From the NCBI GenBank assembly GCA_032191485.1, contig JAVDOI010000008.1, positions 1,105,501 to 1,169,500 of the forward strand: a stretch of 64,000 bases of DNA, written 5' to 3'. The notes under the pieces are model-generated. The model ran no database searches, was not told the origin of the DNA, and saw nothing but the letters and a program-made list of their open reading frames with translations. This document shows positions 1 to 30,224 of the stretch, piece by piece. Position 1 is the stretch's first letter, and each line of letters starts with the position of its first letter. A program made the position numbers and the translations under genes. The DNA comes from Leptoclinus maculatus (Eukaryota; Chordata; Actinopteri; Perciformes; Stichaeidae).

Positions 1-3000
1 TGCAGCTGCCCCCTTCACTATGGACACCCGGGCTTCAGCCAATGGCAGCCCCCCCCCCCCCCCTTAGCTTTGAGCTTCCAGAATGAAATCAAACAATTGT
101 AATTGACAGGAAAGCAGAGGAAACGCCCCATTTAACCAGCACTCATGCTGAATCAAATTACACACCCTCTGCGTCTGCCTTAGCCCCAGCCTGGGGATTT
201 CTGAGGGCTAGAGGAGAGCGGGTGGGGGTAGGGATTAAAGCTGTTGAATGATAGGAGTGGAGAAGGGGGGGGGGGGTGGGGGTTCATTTTGGCTGAAGAA
301 AGAGAGAAGTATGCTCCCCCAAAAGAAACCGTGCAGATCTTGCAATTGTATTGATCATTGAAGTTGTGCAGAGCTGCTGGCTGTTGTCACATGTGGGCCA
401 GCGGTGACGACAGGGAGCCTCTCAATGATACTCGGCTTCTGTCTCCACAAAAATATACAACATTTTACAGCTCGTGTCTTCCGGGACTCAAAAAGCCCCT
501 CCCTTTTTTTAAATTTTTTACAAAAAAAACAACAAACAAAACATATAAAGCCGACCACTCGCATTACGTGGTGGACTGCGGGGGGAAAACGCACCCTGAG
601 CTCTATCAGATGTAGGAATAAAGAATAGTTAGCGTTTAACGGACAGAGGAGTTGCACAGTGGTTTGGCCTCAGCTTTCAATGTCAAATTCAAGGCTGCTC
701 TTTGAACTTAGTATTTTTGTTATTTTGTTTTCTGCCTTAATATTTTGTATTCAAATATTGCCATTGCTTTGGCATACAAGGTAGCAACTTTGGCCTTTGA
801 TAGCACCGCCCCCCCCCCCCCCCCCCCCCAAAAAAAACAACTTTTAGAAATACTTATTTTTGGAGAAAAGAATGTGAATCAAACTGCTTTGGTGGGGTTT
901 AGAGGGATTCAGGAAATTAGGCTCTTAAAACACTTTACTTCAAATAATAGAGTAAAGCACCTTATGACAGAACATTTGATGAATACCAAACCGACCACTG
1001 ATGGTGAAATACTTTTTCATAGCATTTGAAAGACATGCACATAAGGATTCCCTATCATTTTTTTTGTATTATGGTGATTCTTGTTATTCTTAATACTAAA
1101 GTAGTACTAGTGGTAATTTGGGGGGGACCTCTCGTCCATTTAGTCAATGCTGATGACTTGCTCGAGTTTTGCACTGGTTTAATGAAGAGAGGGCTTATTG
1201 GAGAGTCTCCCCGTTTAGACGCTGTATACGTTAATGAGTATTGTACTTTATGGGAGAGCACTCTGAACATCTATGTAAATACAGTATGTGTATCGGTTTA
1301 CGACCATCCGGACAAAGGCCCGCTTAAAGTGAGGTTTTGATTATTTTTACACGCCGAGGGTGTCATCGTCAATGTTTTAGCATATGGAATTCAAAATGTC
1401 TCTGAGTTTTAGGGAGAGTAAATCTTTTATATATGCGTCCCGTCATCCTTTTTGACTATAATAGTATATTAGATAGATCCATACATTTAAGAAATATTAT
1501 TTAAACTGATTAACTTAGTATTCCATCCAAATATATCGATAAGAAATTAACCAGACACTACTATAAACTGTAATAATGAATATCTTATGAAGCCGCTGAT
1601 GTATAGATCAAATCTCGAATAAAAAAAAAACTGGAATGAATAGTATGTGTAATAACCCCAAATGAATAAATCTGTTTCTATGTATATTAGGATGAAAAGC
1701 AATAATAGGACTATACTGGGACAATAAACAGAGTCGGTTCTTTAAATAATATTCTATTCAGCAATTGACCTTGATGATTAGGATAATACCGTTGCGTTTC
1801 TGTCTCATATCTGCTTAAAATTCATTATGGATTCATGCTAGTGTAAAGAAAAAACAGAGATATAATGACTTAGTAACAGTTTCAGGATAAATAATTGTTC
1901 TTGTTGTGTTCATCAGGGTCTTAAGTCGTTTAATTATTCTTTCCTTTACGTTGAATATCAATCAGATCACAGGGTGGGTCAAGACAAACTGAAATGATGA
2001 AGCTGCAGATTGCTTGTGACTTGAGAGGGAACTCCTTCACGGGAGGCTGTTAAAAGCTCTCCCGTCAAAAAGAGTGAAAGGAACCACTAGGACCAGAGCT
2101 CGAGCACCGAGGTCGCTAGGAAAGCAGGAGGAGCCGGTGACTTGGCTTATGACGGACTGATGTCTTGAAGGCTTTGGTCCAGAGATAAGAACACAGCGGT
2201 GAGAGGAAGAGGGGCGGGACAACACGGGAGCCTCGTGGCGTCCATGTAGAAGAGCGTTGATTCGTTACCCTGAGTGTTCTTTGTCCCGCTACACGCAGGC
2301 ACACGTGTTACTTACAGCATATCTTTACCTACTGATACGTTTCTCATTTCGCGGCTCTACTTTATACTTGTTTTGCACCTACTTATTTTTTTTTGTTACC
2401 TGTATTGTTTTTAAAAGACAAAAAAGGTCAGACACAGCCAAAGAACAAAACACAAGGAGAGGACTTATCACTTTGAGTTAACTTATTTTAGCATACAAAA
2501 AAAGATCAACTTGGTTTACCCAAAAGTCTTCGAGGCCACGCGATCGATATCTGTGAGATGAAGGCATATCATGTTTCAGTGTTGTAAGATTAGTTTAATA
2601 CCACAGAGGCGCCGGTAACAGACTTACTTCTCCCCAAAGAGATCGGCTTAAAGCACATCCTGGCACTTACACGGCCCCCCTTTTGAGTCGTGGGTTGTTG
2701 TCCTTTCTATTGTCATGGGTTAGGCTGATGGGAGAACAACTTCATCTTTCTATAAGAAACTTCTGGAGAAGTTCAGATAAAAAGGGACCGCCCACGTGAT
2801 TTAAAAAAAAACAAAAATGACAAGCCAGTGAACATTCCGGCTGGATTCCTCACTTCTCAGACGGTTAACGGGTCGGATGTAAACACGGTGACGGTGTGAC
2901 GGTGAACTGAACAACGCTGTGGTTTTAAAGGTCTGAAGGAGCCGTTTGACTGGATCCTTAAGTTTAACTGCATGTTAGTGAAATATAGTACAGTAGGTAA

Positions 3001-5430
3001 GATTTATCAGAAAACTCATCCGCCTGATACCTGAAGTTTATAAAAAAACAAGCTTTAAGACCTTAAAGTGAACATCGGTTTAAAAATCATATATTTACCG
3101 TGTAGTTTAACTAAGTGATACATAAAGTTTAATTATGATTCTTAAGAATATGCTATGGTGTAAGTTTCATTTGTTTCAACTCACCCAGAATGAAACACGT
3201 TTGAATTGAGCGGAGCAGCGACGGGGGGGGGGGGGGGGGGGGGGGGGGTGACTCACAGAGACATTTGATTCATTAAGTTCTTGTTAGTATTATTTACAAT
3301 ATTGTATTAAGCTTACTATTATAGGAATGGTAGAAACTGTTGATGTTTTTCTTCTCTTGATATGAAAAAGGTCTTTATGCATTTATGTAGAATCCCTTTT
3401 AAGGAGTGATAGGAAATCCTTATTTTCAATGGATGCACTTAAAGCAATTGTACCAACCTGTCGAAATCCACATTGAGAAAGAAATGCATTTGAATGTAAA
3501 AACAAAAACAAAAACAAAAAAAAAGACCACTCGACTCAATGCACTCCTTATGCTTATTGTTTGTCAATTTACAAGTGAGCTTTAAGTTTTTGTTTGGAAA
3601 GAATTTTGCGACAGGTTTTCAGCGTAGACTATATTTGAGTTCTTCCACATACATTTATAGAAAGTAACTTAAAAATGAATAAAAAATAAAATTAAAAAAA
3701 ACATATGACAGTTTCTCAGATCTATTTTGCTAACATGGGTTATTATTTCATAGAAAGCAGAGGAAAAAAAACTAAAGTCAGTATCTGGATGTTATTTATG
3801 AAAAGTAAAACAAACAAAAAAAAAATGAAGCAAGATATTTATGAGTAACCTCGAGACATTTTGTTTTTTAATTAAAAATGACAAGAAGTTAATATATTTC
3901 TAAACACAGGGAGGTCAGTTTCTACTAATAAGTCAAATGAGAAAAGAGGTTTAGAAGTTTTATTTATGAAAGTTATGGACGCTCGACTCCTCCGGTGCAC
4001 TTCGTGGAGCAAACGGAGAGAGAGAGAGTTCCCCATGGCTGAAATGTTAACTTCAGGCGTGCACTCCTTCAACATCAGTGCATTCACAATGGAATAATTA
4101 CAGAAAATAATATAATATTTTTTAGAATTTGGAGATATTTTAGTCACAGAGCATCAATTTTGTGCCTCGATTATATATTTTTCCAGCATCAGCATTCTTT
4201 GTGCAGTGCTGTAACCCCTTCCTCCCCCCCCCCCCCCCCCCACATCAACTAACCCCATGTTACTGACTGAAACGCATAACTCATTTCCTCTGTAATCTAA
4301 ACTCGCTTTCTACTTATCAAAACCTATAAAAACATGTTACGACTGCTTGGAATGAATGAGGCAGCCGCGGCCCCGCACACAACTTGTACACACTTTTCAT
4401 TCATACATTTTCTACATCTACTACTCTGACAGTTTGTGATCAATAGCGACGGAGCCTTCATGAGAGACTTTCCCCTAATGTGCTAATTGGGTGAAGTGTG
4501 CAAAAACGGAGCGGAGGCATCTAGGAGGGGACAACAGCGCGTTGCCGTGTAGTAGATCTATGTAACTAGATGCACTCGTATACACAAAACAGGTTCATTA
4601 CCGTACTAGCTTGCATGTGTGTTGTATGGTCACTTAGACGGGAGAAGCGGTGCAGGGCCGGTGTTGCTCCTGGGCCGTTTCTCCTCTGTAGATTTTCATA
4701 GTTGGGAGTCTCTTTGGAAAGTTGACATGAGTTTGGAGCCAGACCAAGAGTCCATTTCAGTCCCCACATCAAAGTTGGATATTGTATTCTAAGTTTACCG
4801 GTTTATCGATGAAAGACTGCTCGCACCTCATATGGGTTTTACTTGACGTTTCTCGGTTTGTTGAGTTGATCAAGGTAAGAAAAAGAAAAAAAACTTGACA
4901 ACGGCACTCCCAATGGCACATTTTCTGCTGCGTGTAAAGGAACGGAGACTGAAGTGGCGCTCGCTGGTGAAACTCGCAACTTTTTTTTCCAAAGGGGTCA
5001 ATACAGTCTGACGGTTTGTCTTTGGTAGCGTTTCCAGATGTTGCAGCACAGTGTAGAGGTGTTTCATACCGGTTTAATAGCGGTCGTAGTGCATTAGTTT
5101 TTGGGCCGGCATCAGCCGGCGTTAGTTTCTGGTTTCTCTGTGAACAGTGAAAGAGGGATGCCAGTGTGGCCCTCGGTGGCTGACCGTCAACTTTGATGGA
5201 TGGAAATAAAAAATAAAAAAAAGAAGTCTTTGAACTCTGTTACAGTATGCCGTGCCATTACAAGGCATGCGATATTGCAGGTTTATTTGTTATAGCACAT
5301 GTTTTTTTTTTGTGAATTACATTTTTTGGGGACATTTTTATTATTATTATTGTATCTGCGCCATGTTAGTTCTGGTTCTTTGTTATTTTTCCAAGATTCA
5401 AGATGTATTGTAAATGTTTCTAATAAAACA
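1..5430 (+). other. Gene-poor left flank; possible long 3' UTR
   Basis: I see no credible coding exon here; open frames are short and lack family features. The stretch is AT-rich with long homopolymers (C at 809-829, G at 3223-3248, C at 4224-4241). It ends with a plus-strand AATAAA at 5422-5427 preceded by T-rich sequence, as expected for a transcript end. In human 1q22 the gene beyond RAB25 is MEX3A, which has a long 3' UTR. A plus-strand mex3a 3' UTR ending here is therefore a guess from synteny; no coding sequence supports it. How far left such a UTR would extend cannot be seen. Confidence 0.3.
5422..5427 (+). terminator. Polyadenylation signal AATAAA (plus strand)
   Basis: A canonical AATAAA preceded by T-rich sequence. 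It faces the minus-strand polyadenylation signal of the Rab11-type gene about 290 bp to the right, so this would be a convergent gene end. The transcript it belongs to is not identified. Confidence 0.45.
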
Positions 5431-5712
5431 AAAATGAAATGATCTCCAATTGAAACAGTTGCATTTTTTCCTCCAAAGGGGAGCTTTCGTGGCTTAATTG
5501 ACTATTCAGATTTGAATCCCAATGATCAGAGGAACAATAATTTTACAGCAAAGATTCAGTCATTAAATAACGGTGGACATTAAGAATTATATAATGCATT
5601 CATTCTGCCCTCTACCAGATTCATTAATGAAAAAAAACAGCTACTTGCAGCCTTTATTGTTTCACAACATCTTAAGAGAGACATGAGAAGAGGCAGGCTA
5701 TAACAAAGGAGA

Positions 5713-7358
5713 TTTATTTATACATATGCAGTCCAAATATACATATATTAGAATAAATGTTTAAAAAGCCCTAACCTACACCACCCAGTTTAAGACCTGT
5801 GAAGTCAACAGAAGTTAGTGTTTGTGTGGAAACACGTAACCAGGATAAACACCATCTGTGTGCGTAACCTTTGGATTTAATTAAGCCCCTCCTAACACTA
5901 CCATCCCTTTCCTTGATCTATTAAACTATTAGATCCTAACAAACCCAAATCCTGGCTCCCGAATACAACCGACCCACCCCCCCCCCCCCCTCCACAGGAA
6001 ATACAGACAAGTGGGAGCGAGGGCAGACCTCAGGGAGATCCCAGAAGGCAGAGTCCTGTTCCAGTTACATACAGTGTGGAGAGAGACAGAGAGCAGTAGG
6101 TAGCAGGCAGTGGAGGATTTCACTTACAGTAAAACAAGCCATCTCGGGTACATCAGAGACCACAGTAGCAGGGCAGGGCTGAGTGCCCTCACTAACTCAT
6201 CCCCTGAAACATTATCCATCCATCTATCTATCCATCTATCCCAGCAAGCAGGCAGCAGAAGCTGCTGCTGCAGCAGCAGCACAGGGTTGTCAATGCATTT
6301 AAACCAATTCCCCTGATCTCTCCCACTGCACCCAAAGGTTCAGGGTTAGGGGTGAGACAGGTACCAGGAGACCCACTGTGAGGCGGGTTAACCCGCTCAC
6401 TAGTGATGCAAGCGTTGCACAGCGTTAACTCTCAACGAGACAGGATCGCCACAAGAGCGTGACTCATCTGTAGCGTACAGAGTGTGCACAGCGCAGGAAA
6501 GCCTTCCAAACAAAGATCAAAAGCATTTAAAAAAGAAACTACAAGTCACTGGTAGAGAGGGATGTTGTCGCTCTGAGTGGAACACAACTTCAATCAACCA
6601 ACTTTGACCAAATTCCAGCATTTGCATTTAGGGAAAAGAAAAGACTTGAAACCCTTGTTCCTGCATTAGTTGAGACATGATTGTGGGCATCAAAAAGCAA
6701 AGCGATCAGTGTGGAAAATCAAAACCAAATAGTGTTAAATTGCAAAACCGTTTGGCCAGAGACGACCTTAATCTAGTGTTCAATAAATATCGTAAGGGAC
6801 ATTATGTTTTCTAAATATTATACATTTAAGCAGAATGGGAATGACTGCGGCGACAGAGGGGCTGCAGTTCAGTCTTTTGGATGTGGATTATTATTGGCCG
6901 ATATACTGGTGGTGGGATTGTGAGATAAAGCAGTTACTGGCTTGTAAAATAAGAGCTTTCAAAAAGGGAGGACAGTTTTGAAAGACAGAAATCGTGATGA
7001 GATACAAAAGGGACCTCGTAATGCGTTACATTTGTCAGATTGTGAATCAGTTGTGATCAAAGGCTTAATGCACTGGGTACGCTGCATCTCACCCGTTTTC
7101 TTTCCATCGATACTAACCCCACCCTAACCTCCGTCTAAACTTCTCCTCTACCCCTCCTTTACTGGTCCCCCTCTTCAGAATGTATTAAGTCGTCTTAAGA
7201 AGACAATAAGCAAATCAGCCCCAGCACAACTGTCCTTGTGTGAAATGGTAATCTCTACCCGTCTCTCCATTCTCCCTGTCCACCTGTCTGTCTCTGTTTG
7301 TCTATCTGGTTGTTTCTCCGACTGCCTGGAGGTGAAGGAGGAGGTCAGCGCTGAGGCC
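5713..7358 (-). other. 3' UTR of the Rab11-type gene
   Basis: The stretch between the Rab11-type stop codon and the first good minus-strand AATAAA (plus-strand TTTATT at 5713-5718; another at about 5653). It has no ORF of note. It contains a poly-C run near 5976-5990, a short ATCT-rich tract near 6218-6240 and a CTG/CAG tract near 6258-6280, in line with untranslated sequence. The exact transcript end is inferred. Confidence 0.5.
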
Positions 7359-15730
<8,372 letters not shown>

Positions 15731-15739
15731 AGCTTCTCT

Positions 15740-16100
15740 TCTTCGGCGTCTCTCTACGTATTTAACTCGAAGTCGAAACACAAAACTTAATGGTGTATTT
15801 CAACTACTACTTCGTGTACGTACGTTAACGTTAGTTAGCCTCACGCGGAAGACGGTAAAGTCTCACTCAAACGACTAGTAACGCTAAAACATAATAATGT
15901 CAAATGTCAAAAGAATGTGACACTGCTGGTTGTTATCAAGCATAAAAACATCCAACGGCAACTGGTAGCTGAAAAAGTTTCGCCTCGTCTGTCTCGCCCT
16001 CTGTCACTTGCCGTTACCGAGGCTGCGACGTAACGTCAGTTTTTTTTGTCCCGCCCCTCGCTCGCCTCCTACTGGTCAACAGCTGATGGACACCTGTCAC
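15740..16100 (-). promoter_or_regulatory. Promoter/5' UTR region of the Rab11-type gene
   Basis: CpG-containing stretch upstream of the minus-strand ATG (15730). It holds a GC box (CCGCCCC near 16051), a CRE-like cluster (minus strand TGACGTTACGTC around 16028-16039) and, slightly upstream, an inverted CCAAT box (plus ATTGG near 16115). These suit a TATA-less housekeeping promoter. The start site is inferred. Confidence 0.5.
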
Positions 16101-18800
16101 TGAGGTCGACTGTGATTGGTCCGCTCCGCTGTCGGTTATTAGTTGTGCCACTGTGATGACGTATGCGGCCCCAAGCCTCAAAACAGGTAACGTCGAGCAG
16201 CAGGTTAATTAAGCAGCAAAGCAAAGCACAGCTACAAGTGGTATGACAAATATCTCACTGCAGCGCGTGTCGCAGCAGCCTAGTGCAGTACACAAATACA
16301 GTGGTACAACACAGCAGGCAATGGAGCTGATCAGGAGGACAAAAGAACACACACTGAGTATATAAAGCCTATTGTTCTGTTTGGGGGTCGATGGAGACAC
16401 ATGGGCCCAGTTTAATAACTTAAAAATACATTTAACAGAGTTGTATTAGCTTTGATACTTCATTACTTTTCCTTAAATCTATGAGACTTGCTTATAAACA
16501 TGATTTTGAACTGACTCATGTTGTTGTATGCTATGTAAAATTGGTCTATGCATTAGTTCTCTCAAGTAAAACATAGTCAAATACACTGTAAGTGCTCTAT
16601 ATCTGTTGATTTGTTTTTCACAGCACCAGCCAGCCCAAATCCATACATAAACCCAACAAATATTGAACAGTACGCAATAATGCAGAGCTGCAATGATCCG
16701 ATGAATTGATACGTCACTGAAAAATGAGTCTGCAACTATTTTGATATTCAAATAATCGTTTTGTTATTTTTTTAAATAACAGCAAAATGCCATTTCTACA
16801 TAGTTCCAGTGGATGTGATGGTTCTCTTTGACATACACGATAGTAAACTTATTGGGTTTTGTACTCTTGGTCAGACGAAACAAAATATTTCTAAACAAGT
16901 TTGAATCTGGCATTTTCACGATATTCTAACCTTTTATTATTAAAACGGTTTATTGACAAAATAATCCTCGGCCTATAGCCATGAAAATGATTGTGAGTTG
17001 CAGCCCTAAACACATGAAGTATTCCTTTATTTGGAGGAATAACAGTGTCCCATTCACCTATTTAGTGAGCACAATACCAGGGTCCTGGCCCACCTAAATG
17101 GAATAGGGCCATAGTTAATGGTATCAATTACACCTGTGTTTAGCTTGCAATGACATGTCAAAATGGCTGCTGTGAAAAGGGCCTATACATTGAGGTCTAT
17201 GGACGCCAAACAGTGAGGAAGTAAAGACAATGTCAATGCAAAACAGGTTTATCAAATTCCCCTTTCTTCTTCTCCTCTTTCTATGCAAACAGTAACTTTA
17301 CACTGACCTTCCTAAAAGACAACATTGTGTGCCAACATAAAATAAAGGTTGTCCCATTTCAAGTTGAAATAGTGTTTCATTATTTGACAAGTAAGACTTT
17401 ATTGAGACAATGGAATTCATGACATTTAAAGCTATAAATGCAGACTTCAGTCATTCAAGGTAGGGATACTAAAAGTGACATTAAATACACTGAAATTTGG
17501 ATTTGGTGCTTCCTAAACATTAAAATCAGGTTGACCATGTATAAGATATTACTGTTTTCTCACTACCAACAGCACAAAACACAAGCTTAATAAAAGAAAC
17601 TATTGGGCACTAATATAAGAATCTAAGATGATCCTGAAATGTGGGATATAAATGCATATTAAACTAATGTACTGTATCTATTATCTATAATAATTCATAG
17701 TCACAGTAATTGTATATATTATTGGACAATTGAACTCTAGGCAGAAAGGGAAAGTCCCTGAAACAGCTTGCAGTCAGTGTGTAAACTCATCAATAAAATG
17801 AGATGTCACACAGGTTTTACACACTGTTGTCATGTTGTGCTTAGAGAAGAACTTATCAGACACGGATAACACTGACCGTCTGACACCTTGTGTTTGATAA
17901 AAGGCCACATTATATTTGTCCAAGTCTTGTTTTCGCCGTCTCTCTTATCGGGCAATCCACTAATTCCCCATAAAACTGACAGCTGGTTTGGTTTCACTGT
18001 TATCAAATTTGAAGCAGGAAGGAAAAAACATTTCTACCATATCTCCCAGGCCTAATAAAGAGGTCTGTGCACTCATTCGCTATGTGCATCATCATTCTGA
18101 TAGGGTTTCGCCAGCTTTAATTGGGCCAGTTAATCATCGCAGCACAGTCAGAAGAAAAATGAATTCAACGCTTGAAAAGGTTGCTCACCCCTGACCTATT
18201 CTGTCGAACGGAGATGCTGTATGTCGAAAAGATATTTTTTTGTTACCACATCTTTGCGTCTTCAGAGTTTTTCGACCTCATTATGGAGTTCCTGCAAGGT
18301 TAAGAACCTCTGCTGCAGCCAAGCGTTTGATGTGAAACAGTTTGAGAGAGGATCGGATCAGAAACACAAACACAAACTAATCATGTTTACCAGAGAGTTG
18401 AGCTTACCTCAGAAAACTATTTGTCAGTTTAGTTGTGTTGCTGTGATTGAAAACTAACATTTCATTTGAACTGAATCGCTGCTGAGGTGGTAAAATCTGA
18501 CTAATCTGGTATTCCTGCTTTCATTCTAAAGGCCTTTATCAGAGCAGACTTTTGACTAGTCGTAGTAGGAAAAGCACAGGATGTTACGAACAACATCAAC
18601 GATGGCTGCTGAAGTTTTCCATTAACTCACGACAGTGTGACAGTGAGCTAGCAGGCTCAATACCAGGACCCTGAGGCTGAAGCTAAATCACTAATTGTCT
18701 TATTTTCAGACAATTTCCTTCCTGTGACGTGTCAAAATGTCCTCTGAAAAGAAATACCTATATCTTTTGTTAGAAGACACAAATAGCACACAGTAGGTCT
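16100..18800. other. Intergenic region between the two Rab genes
   Basis: No credible coding exons. It contains a dispersed repeat at 16682-17008 (separate entry) and AT-rich unique-looking sequence. The right end borders the rab25 3' end. Confidence 0.6.
16682..17008. repeat. Dispersed fish repeat with AGAGCTGCAA..TTGCAGCCCT ends
   Basis: A 0.33 kb unit whose ends are short imperfect inverted copies (AGAGCTGCAA at left, TTGCAGCCCT at right). Internal AATAATCG-like and AAAATGCCA motifs resemble a repeat type common in teleost introns. A related copy lies at about 53120-53425. It is probably a non-autonomous DNA element; the assignment is from memory. Confidence 0.5.
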
Positions 18801-18810
18801 CCATAAATCC

Positions 18811-19296
18811 TTTATTTTTCAACAGAATTGCAATCAATCTGATCCGCGATCATCAGCTGTGGCACACGCACAGCAGTGACAGCAAGACTCGCAGTGCCAC
18901 CAACCAACAAACTATTAGTCACGTGTCATTTACATTTACACACGCCACGATGCATCTACGGTGCTCCAATTCTGTGCATGGATTATAAATATATCATCTT
19001 CCAGGTCTCACGGTTAAGTGTTTAACCTTTTGACCTATAGTCAGCAGGGACTCTCAGAAGAATGATGTTGGACTCCAGCTACATTCATTCACATATATTA
19101 ATCATCTTTTGAATATGCCATCATGCAGCTCGCACAACTTGTAAATCAAAGTGACATCACTTAAGCCAAAACCGTTTATATTGGGCACCCGTGGTTGCCG
19201 TGTCGCGTGCCTCTCGTCAAGCTCGACACAGGGTTGTGGGTGAAGTTCACCTGTAGCCCACCCTGAGGCCCCCGGGGCTCCTGGAGGACCTTGTGA
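18811..19296 (-). other. rab25: 3' UTR of rab25
   Basis: From the rab25 stop codon to the minus-strand AATAAA (plus TTTATT at 18811-18816). There is no coding potential. Confidence 0.55.
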
Positions 19297-28305
<9,009 letters not shown>

Positions 28306-28309
28306 GTTC

Positions 28310-29760
28310 TGTCCATTCAGTGTTGCCGCCCCTCAGTTTACTACCACGTCTCCAGCACTCACAGACTGATCCGCAGGTCAGGATGTAAGACGACACTGAC
28401 TCACACCACAACACTCCCTCCTCCTCAGATCCTCAGGCTTCAGGAAAGACAGTGGCTGCAGTTTTGACACATGAATGCCAGTCGCCAGCTTTTCTGCCCT
28501 TCGTCACCCTTCCCTATCTGAGCTAGAAAGCTGGCTTGTTTGAACAAGACATGCTCAGTGTATCCAGGTTGTTGTTCTGCTGCAGCGGGCGGGGCTTGTG
28601 TCAGGGAGTGGTGGGGCAGCTGCAGAGGTGTGTCTTAATGCGGGGGCAGGTTGGACAGGTGGGTCGAGTAAGCAGGTACAGGCTGAGAGGGGCTGTCAGG
28701 CGCCTCCTGCTGGACCGGTCCAATTACAGGAAGCAGGAAGCAAGTATCACTGCTCATCATCACTACAAGGGAAACGACACCCTGAAACAGAGTTCACATG
28801 GGTTTTCTATCAGTCTCTGCTTGAGCTCAACATGTCTGTTTCTATTTGATCCTCTGTGGTCACACAGACAAAGTCATTTACTGCATGCGGTCATTTTAGT
28901 ATCTGTTTCAAGATGCATTTTCATTTATTTTGTGTGTAGTTTCTATAACTTTAGGACATATTTAGATTTGTCTTGTCAAACATTTTTACACTTTTATCGA
29001 CGATCTCATCGGCCTCCAAAGAGGTCACGGTCACTCAAACTGTAGGGAGTCTTACATTTTGTGTTCTAGGCCATAAATGCACCATAACGTCATATTAATA
29101 AGCCTTGTTGGCCCCGTCATGGTTGACTGACTGCTTGGCTCATATTCTTAAATATTTAGCAGTAAGTCATCAAAATGTTTTATATAATGGTTGATGCTTG
29201 TCTCTAAACACCGACATGCAGATAAATCCTGTTTTAATCCATCGAATTTAAATCTCCAACGGATTTGAAGTGATGTTATAAAAGAGAACTTCGGACGATG
29301 ATTGAACTGCACTCACAACGACCAACAAAGGTTTTTTTTCAGTCAACCAATCATTAAGCTGCTCCAAAGGATTTCAGTGACATTCGTTTCAGGTTTTAAA
29401 GCAAAGTCGAAAGTCTGTTCAAATGAAACTTCTAGTTTCACTCCGAGTATCTACTGAAAACTATCATGGAAGAAATGTGAATACAATCTTTTTTTCCCCA
29501 ATAAGAGCAAAATAACAACATGAGGATGTTGTATTGTATGTACCTGATACATCTATTCATAACAATGCTAAACTTAAAGGGTAATAATGTAGCCAATCCA
29601 AAATACATCTAATTAAGATATATACTCTAATAATACTTTGAATTTCACACTAAAAACACTGATTCAACAAACTACAGGTTCCTAAAAATAAACCTTTGAA
29701 CTGATATATAATAATAGCCAAGCACTCAGTTCAGAGCATAAACACAAAATAAACAAGTGA
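28310..29760. other. rab25 upstream region and intergenic DNA
   Basis: Holds the presumed rab25 promoter just right of 28305; a GC-rich patch lies at about 28585-28720 (GGGCGGGGC near 28588). The remainder, up to the lamtor2 polyadenylation signal, is AT-rich with no convincing gene. An open frame at 28536-29045 has no domain features and I do not call it. Confidence 0.45.
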
Positions 29761-29777
29761 ATATTAATCCAAAAATG

Positions 29778-30224
29778 GTTTATTTGACAGCTTTGAAACA
29801 AAATGAAGCAAACAATCTTCATTGCATTTTATCAGTCAGACATTCTTACGAACGTTTTCCACAAAACATTTTACTCCTCTGACTGATTCACTGCTTTCAG
29901 GAAGGCTGAACTAAAACTGCACATGAATGAATCAACATCTCAGCAGCTGCACACTCAGACCTCTCATTGACAAATGATGTGGACTTTCTGAACAGACCAC
30001 TAGATGAACACAAGCCATCACAAGAGAAGACAAAGTGTTAAAAACCAAGACAAGTTATTAGTTTCAATACCATGATTATAAATACACTGACCCCCCCCCC
30101 CCTACACACTCACTCATATATTAATGCATGTACAGAATGTTACAGTAGTCCAATGACCTGAATCATATGATGCTTTGTTTCCAGGCAGACAGAATCGTCA
30201 GGCTGAGCATCAGTCACTTCTCTA
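29778..30224 (-). other. lamtor2: 3' UTR of lamtor2
   Basis: From the lamtor2 stop codon to the minus-strand AATAAA (plus TTTATT at about 29778-29783). It is non-coding with a C-run near 30092-30101. Confidence 0.55.

Noticed and set aside
28536..29045. 169-residue open frame on the plus strand
   Set aside because: No domain, no start context, and biased residues; it lies in the rab25 upstream region and looks like chance.
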